A DNA stretch of 31,224 nucleotides from an uncultured Eubacterium sp. (GTDB lineage Bacteria > Bacillota > Clostridia > Peptostreptococcales > Anaerovoracaceae): contig URXI01000015.1 of NCBI GenBank assembly GCA_900551775.1, positions 1 through 31,224 of the forward strand, in the 5' to 3' direction. The translations under genes and the position numbers were made by a program. This document shows positions 30,771 through 31,224 of the stretch, in pieces. The notes beneath the pieces are model-generated. The model was not told the origin of the DNA and did no database searches. It worked only from the letters and a program-made list of their open reading frames with translations. Within the stretch, counting starts at the first letter, position 1, and every line of letters begins with the position of its first letter.

Positions 30771-31224
30771 ATGGCAGATAAAGACGGAAATCAATTGGCA
30801 AAAGACTATCATGTGGGCGTCAAAGCCGAGCAGAAACACTTCCATGTAAAAGGCATGGAGCATGCGGACTGGGGTATGAAGGACAGACTTTCCAGGATTT
30901 TCAGGCCGGATACGGGAAACACCGTCATGCTGGCCTTTGACCACGGATACATCATGGGCTCCACTGCGGGTCTTGAGAGGCTGGACCTGGTCGTGCCTGA
31001 GCTGGCGGCAGATGTAGACGTGTTCATGGCCACCAGAGGAGCGCTGAGAACCTGCGTACCGCCGACCTTCAACAAAGGGATCGCCCTCAGATGTACAGCC
31101 GGCGGCAGTGTGCTGGACGACGATATGAGCCACGAGGTCATCGGCGTTGACATCGAGGACGCTGTCAGGATGAACGCGTCCTGCATGGCGGTGCAGACCT
31201 TTATCGGAACGCCGGGCCCGAAGG
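30771..31224 (+). CDS. LsrF-like aldolase/thiolase (partial, runs off the window)
   Basis: The first 151 residues of a class I aldolase-fold protein are seen. They closely follow LsrF, the enzyme that cleaves the phosphorylated autoinducer-2 product: DWGMKDRLSRIFRPDTGNTVMLAFDHGYIMGSTAGLERLD and ATRGALRTCVPP correspond to LsrF segments of the same order. The catalytic lysine lies beyond the window. AGGAGG overlaps the end of dhaK, nine bases before the ATG. Coupled with a DhaKL-like kinase instead of LsrK, it probably cleaves a phosphorylated ketose rather than AI-2 itself, which is inference. Confidence 0.88.
   Translation, partial: MADKDGNQLAKDYHVGVKAEQKHFHVKGMEHADWGMKDRLSRIFRPDTGNTVMLAFDHGYIMGSTAGLERLDLVVPELAADVDVFMATRGALRTCVPPTFNKGIALRCTAGGSVLDDDMSHEVIGVDIEDAVRMNASCMAVQTFIGTPGPK

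Noticed and set aside
30456..31133. Minus-strand 225-codon frame across dhaK and the LsrF-like gene
   Set aside because: It spans two well-supported genes on the other strand, including their junction, and has no protein signature.
1..31224. CRISPR arrays, tRNA and rRNA genes
   Set aside because: Reading through the window I saw no regularly spaced direct repeats and no tRNA or rRNA-like sequence, though I could not run a dedicated search.

Overview
The window looks like the chromosome of a low-to-mid GC, Gram-positive anaerobe of the Clostridia. The signs are strong AGGAGG-type ribosome binding sites, a PadR plus DUF1700 pair, an AgrA/AgrC-like LytTR and GHKL two-component pair, a SorC regulator, a Rieske-FAD oxidoreductase and an iron-sulfur flavoprotein. 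The genus cannot be named from the sequence alone.

Left edge (1-970): the tail of an unidentified gene, then an ADP-ribosylglycohydrolase whose C-terminal metal motif is two residues shorter than expected. Positions 968-1570 hold no intact gene. They contain a folded inverted repeat and a possible worn-down recombinase tail, as expected at an old integration boundary.

Defence island (about 1570-14093): this part is visibly more AT-rich than its flanks, except for its last gene. Two divergent transcription units start from the space between 8846 and 9091. The leftward unit is a tight five-gene operon: an XRE regulator, a three-Cys-motif partner (TcmP-like) protein, a radical SAM protein with an unusual CxxxCxxxC motif, and the Mod and Res subunits of a type III restriction-modification system. 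Its promoter (TTGTTT-18-TATACT) is followed by a perfect 15-bp palindrome that is a natural operator for the XRE protein. The rightward unit has its own strong promoter (TTGAAA-17-TATAAT). It carries an unrecognised 123-aa protein, a Nudix hydrolase, a large PLD-nuclease/DEAD-helicase protein and a HipA-like kinase. This island is the best candidate for an undescribed system: a type III RM locus with an embedded radical SAM and methyltransferase-like pair, back to back with a Nudix/PLD-helicase/kinase module.

Housekeeping and stress region (14174-17290): an MsrA-MsrB fusion, a YjdF-like membrane protein, a PadR regulator with its DUF1700 partner, and a structured untranslated segment ending in a strong bidirectional terminator.

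Small-molecule region (17365-22791): a LysR regulator divergent from a two-domain PhzA/B-like (NTF2-fold) protein and a GPH-family sugar:cation symporter. A convergent iron-sulfur flavoprotein follows, and a divergent FAD/Rieske oxidoreductase follows that.

Signalling and export region (22794-28954): a SorC regulator, a LytTR response regulator and a GHKL histidine kinase are read as one unit that ends at a very strong hairpin. A separate promoter then drives two ABC-2 type permeases and their ATPase, probably for peptide export or immunity and probably controlled by the two-component pair.

Right edge (28955-31224): after a 14-bp perfect palindrome and a promoter come dhaL-like and dhaK-like kinase subunits and the start of an LsrF-like aldolase/thiolase. 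This suggests a pathway that phosphorylates a short ketose and then cleaves it.
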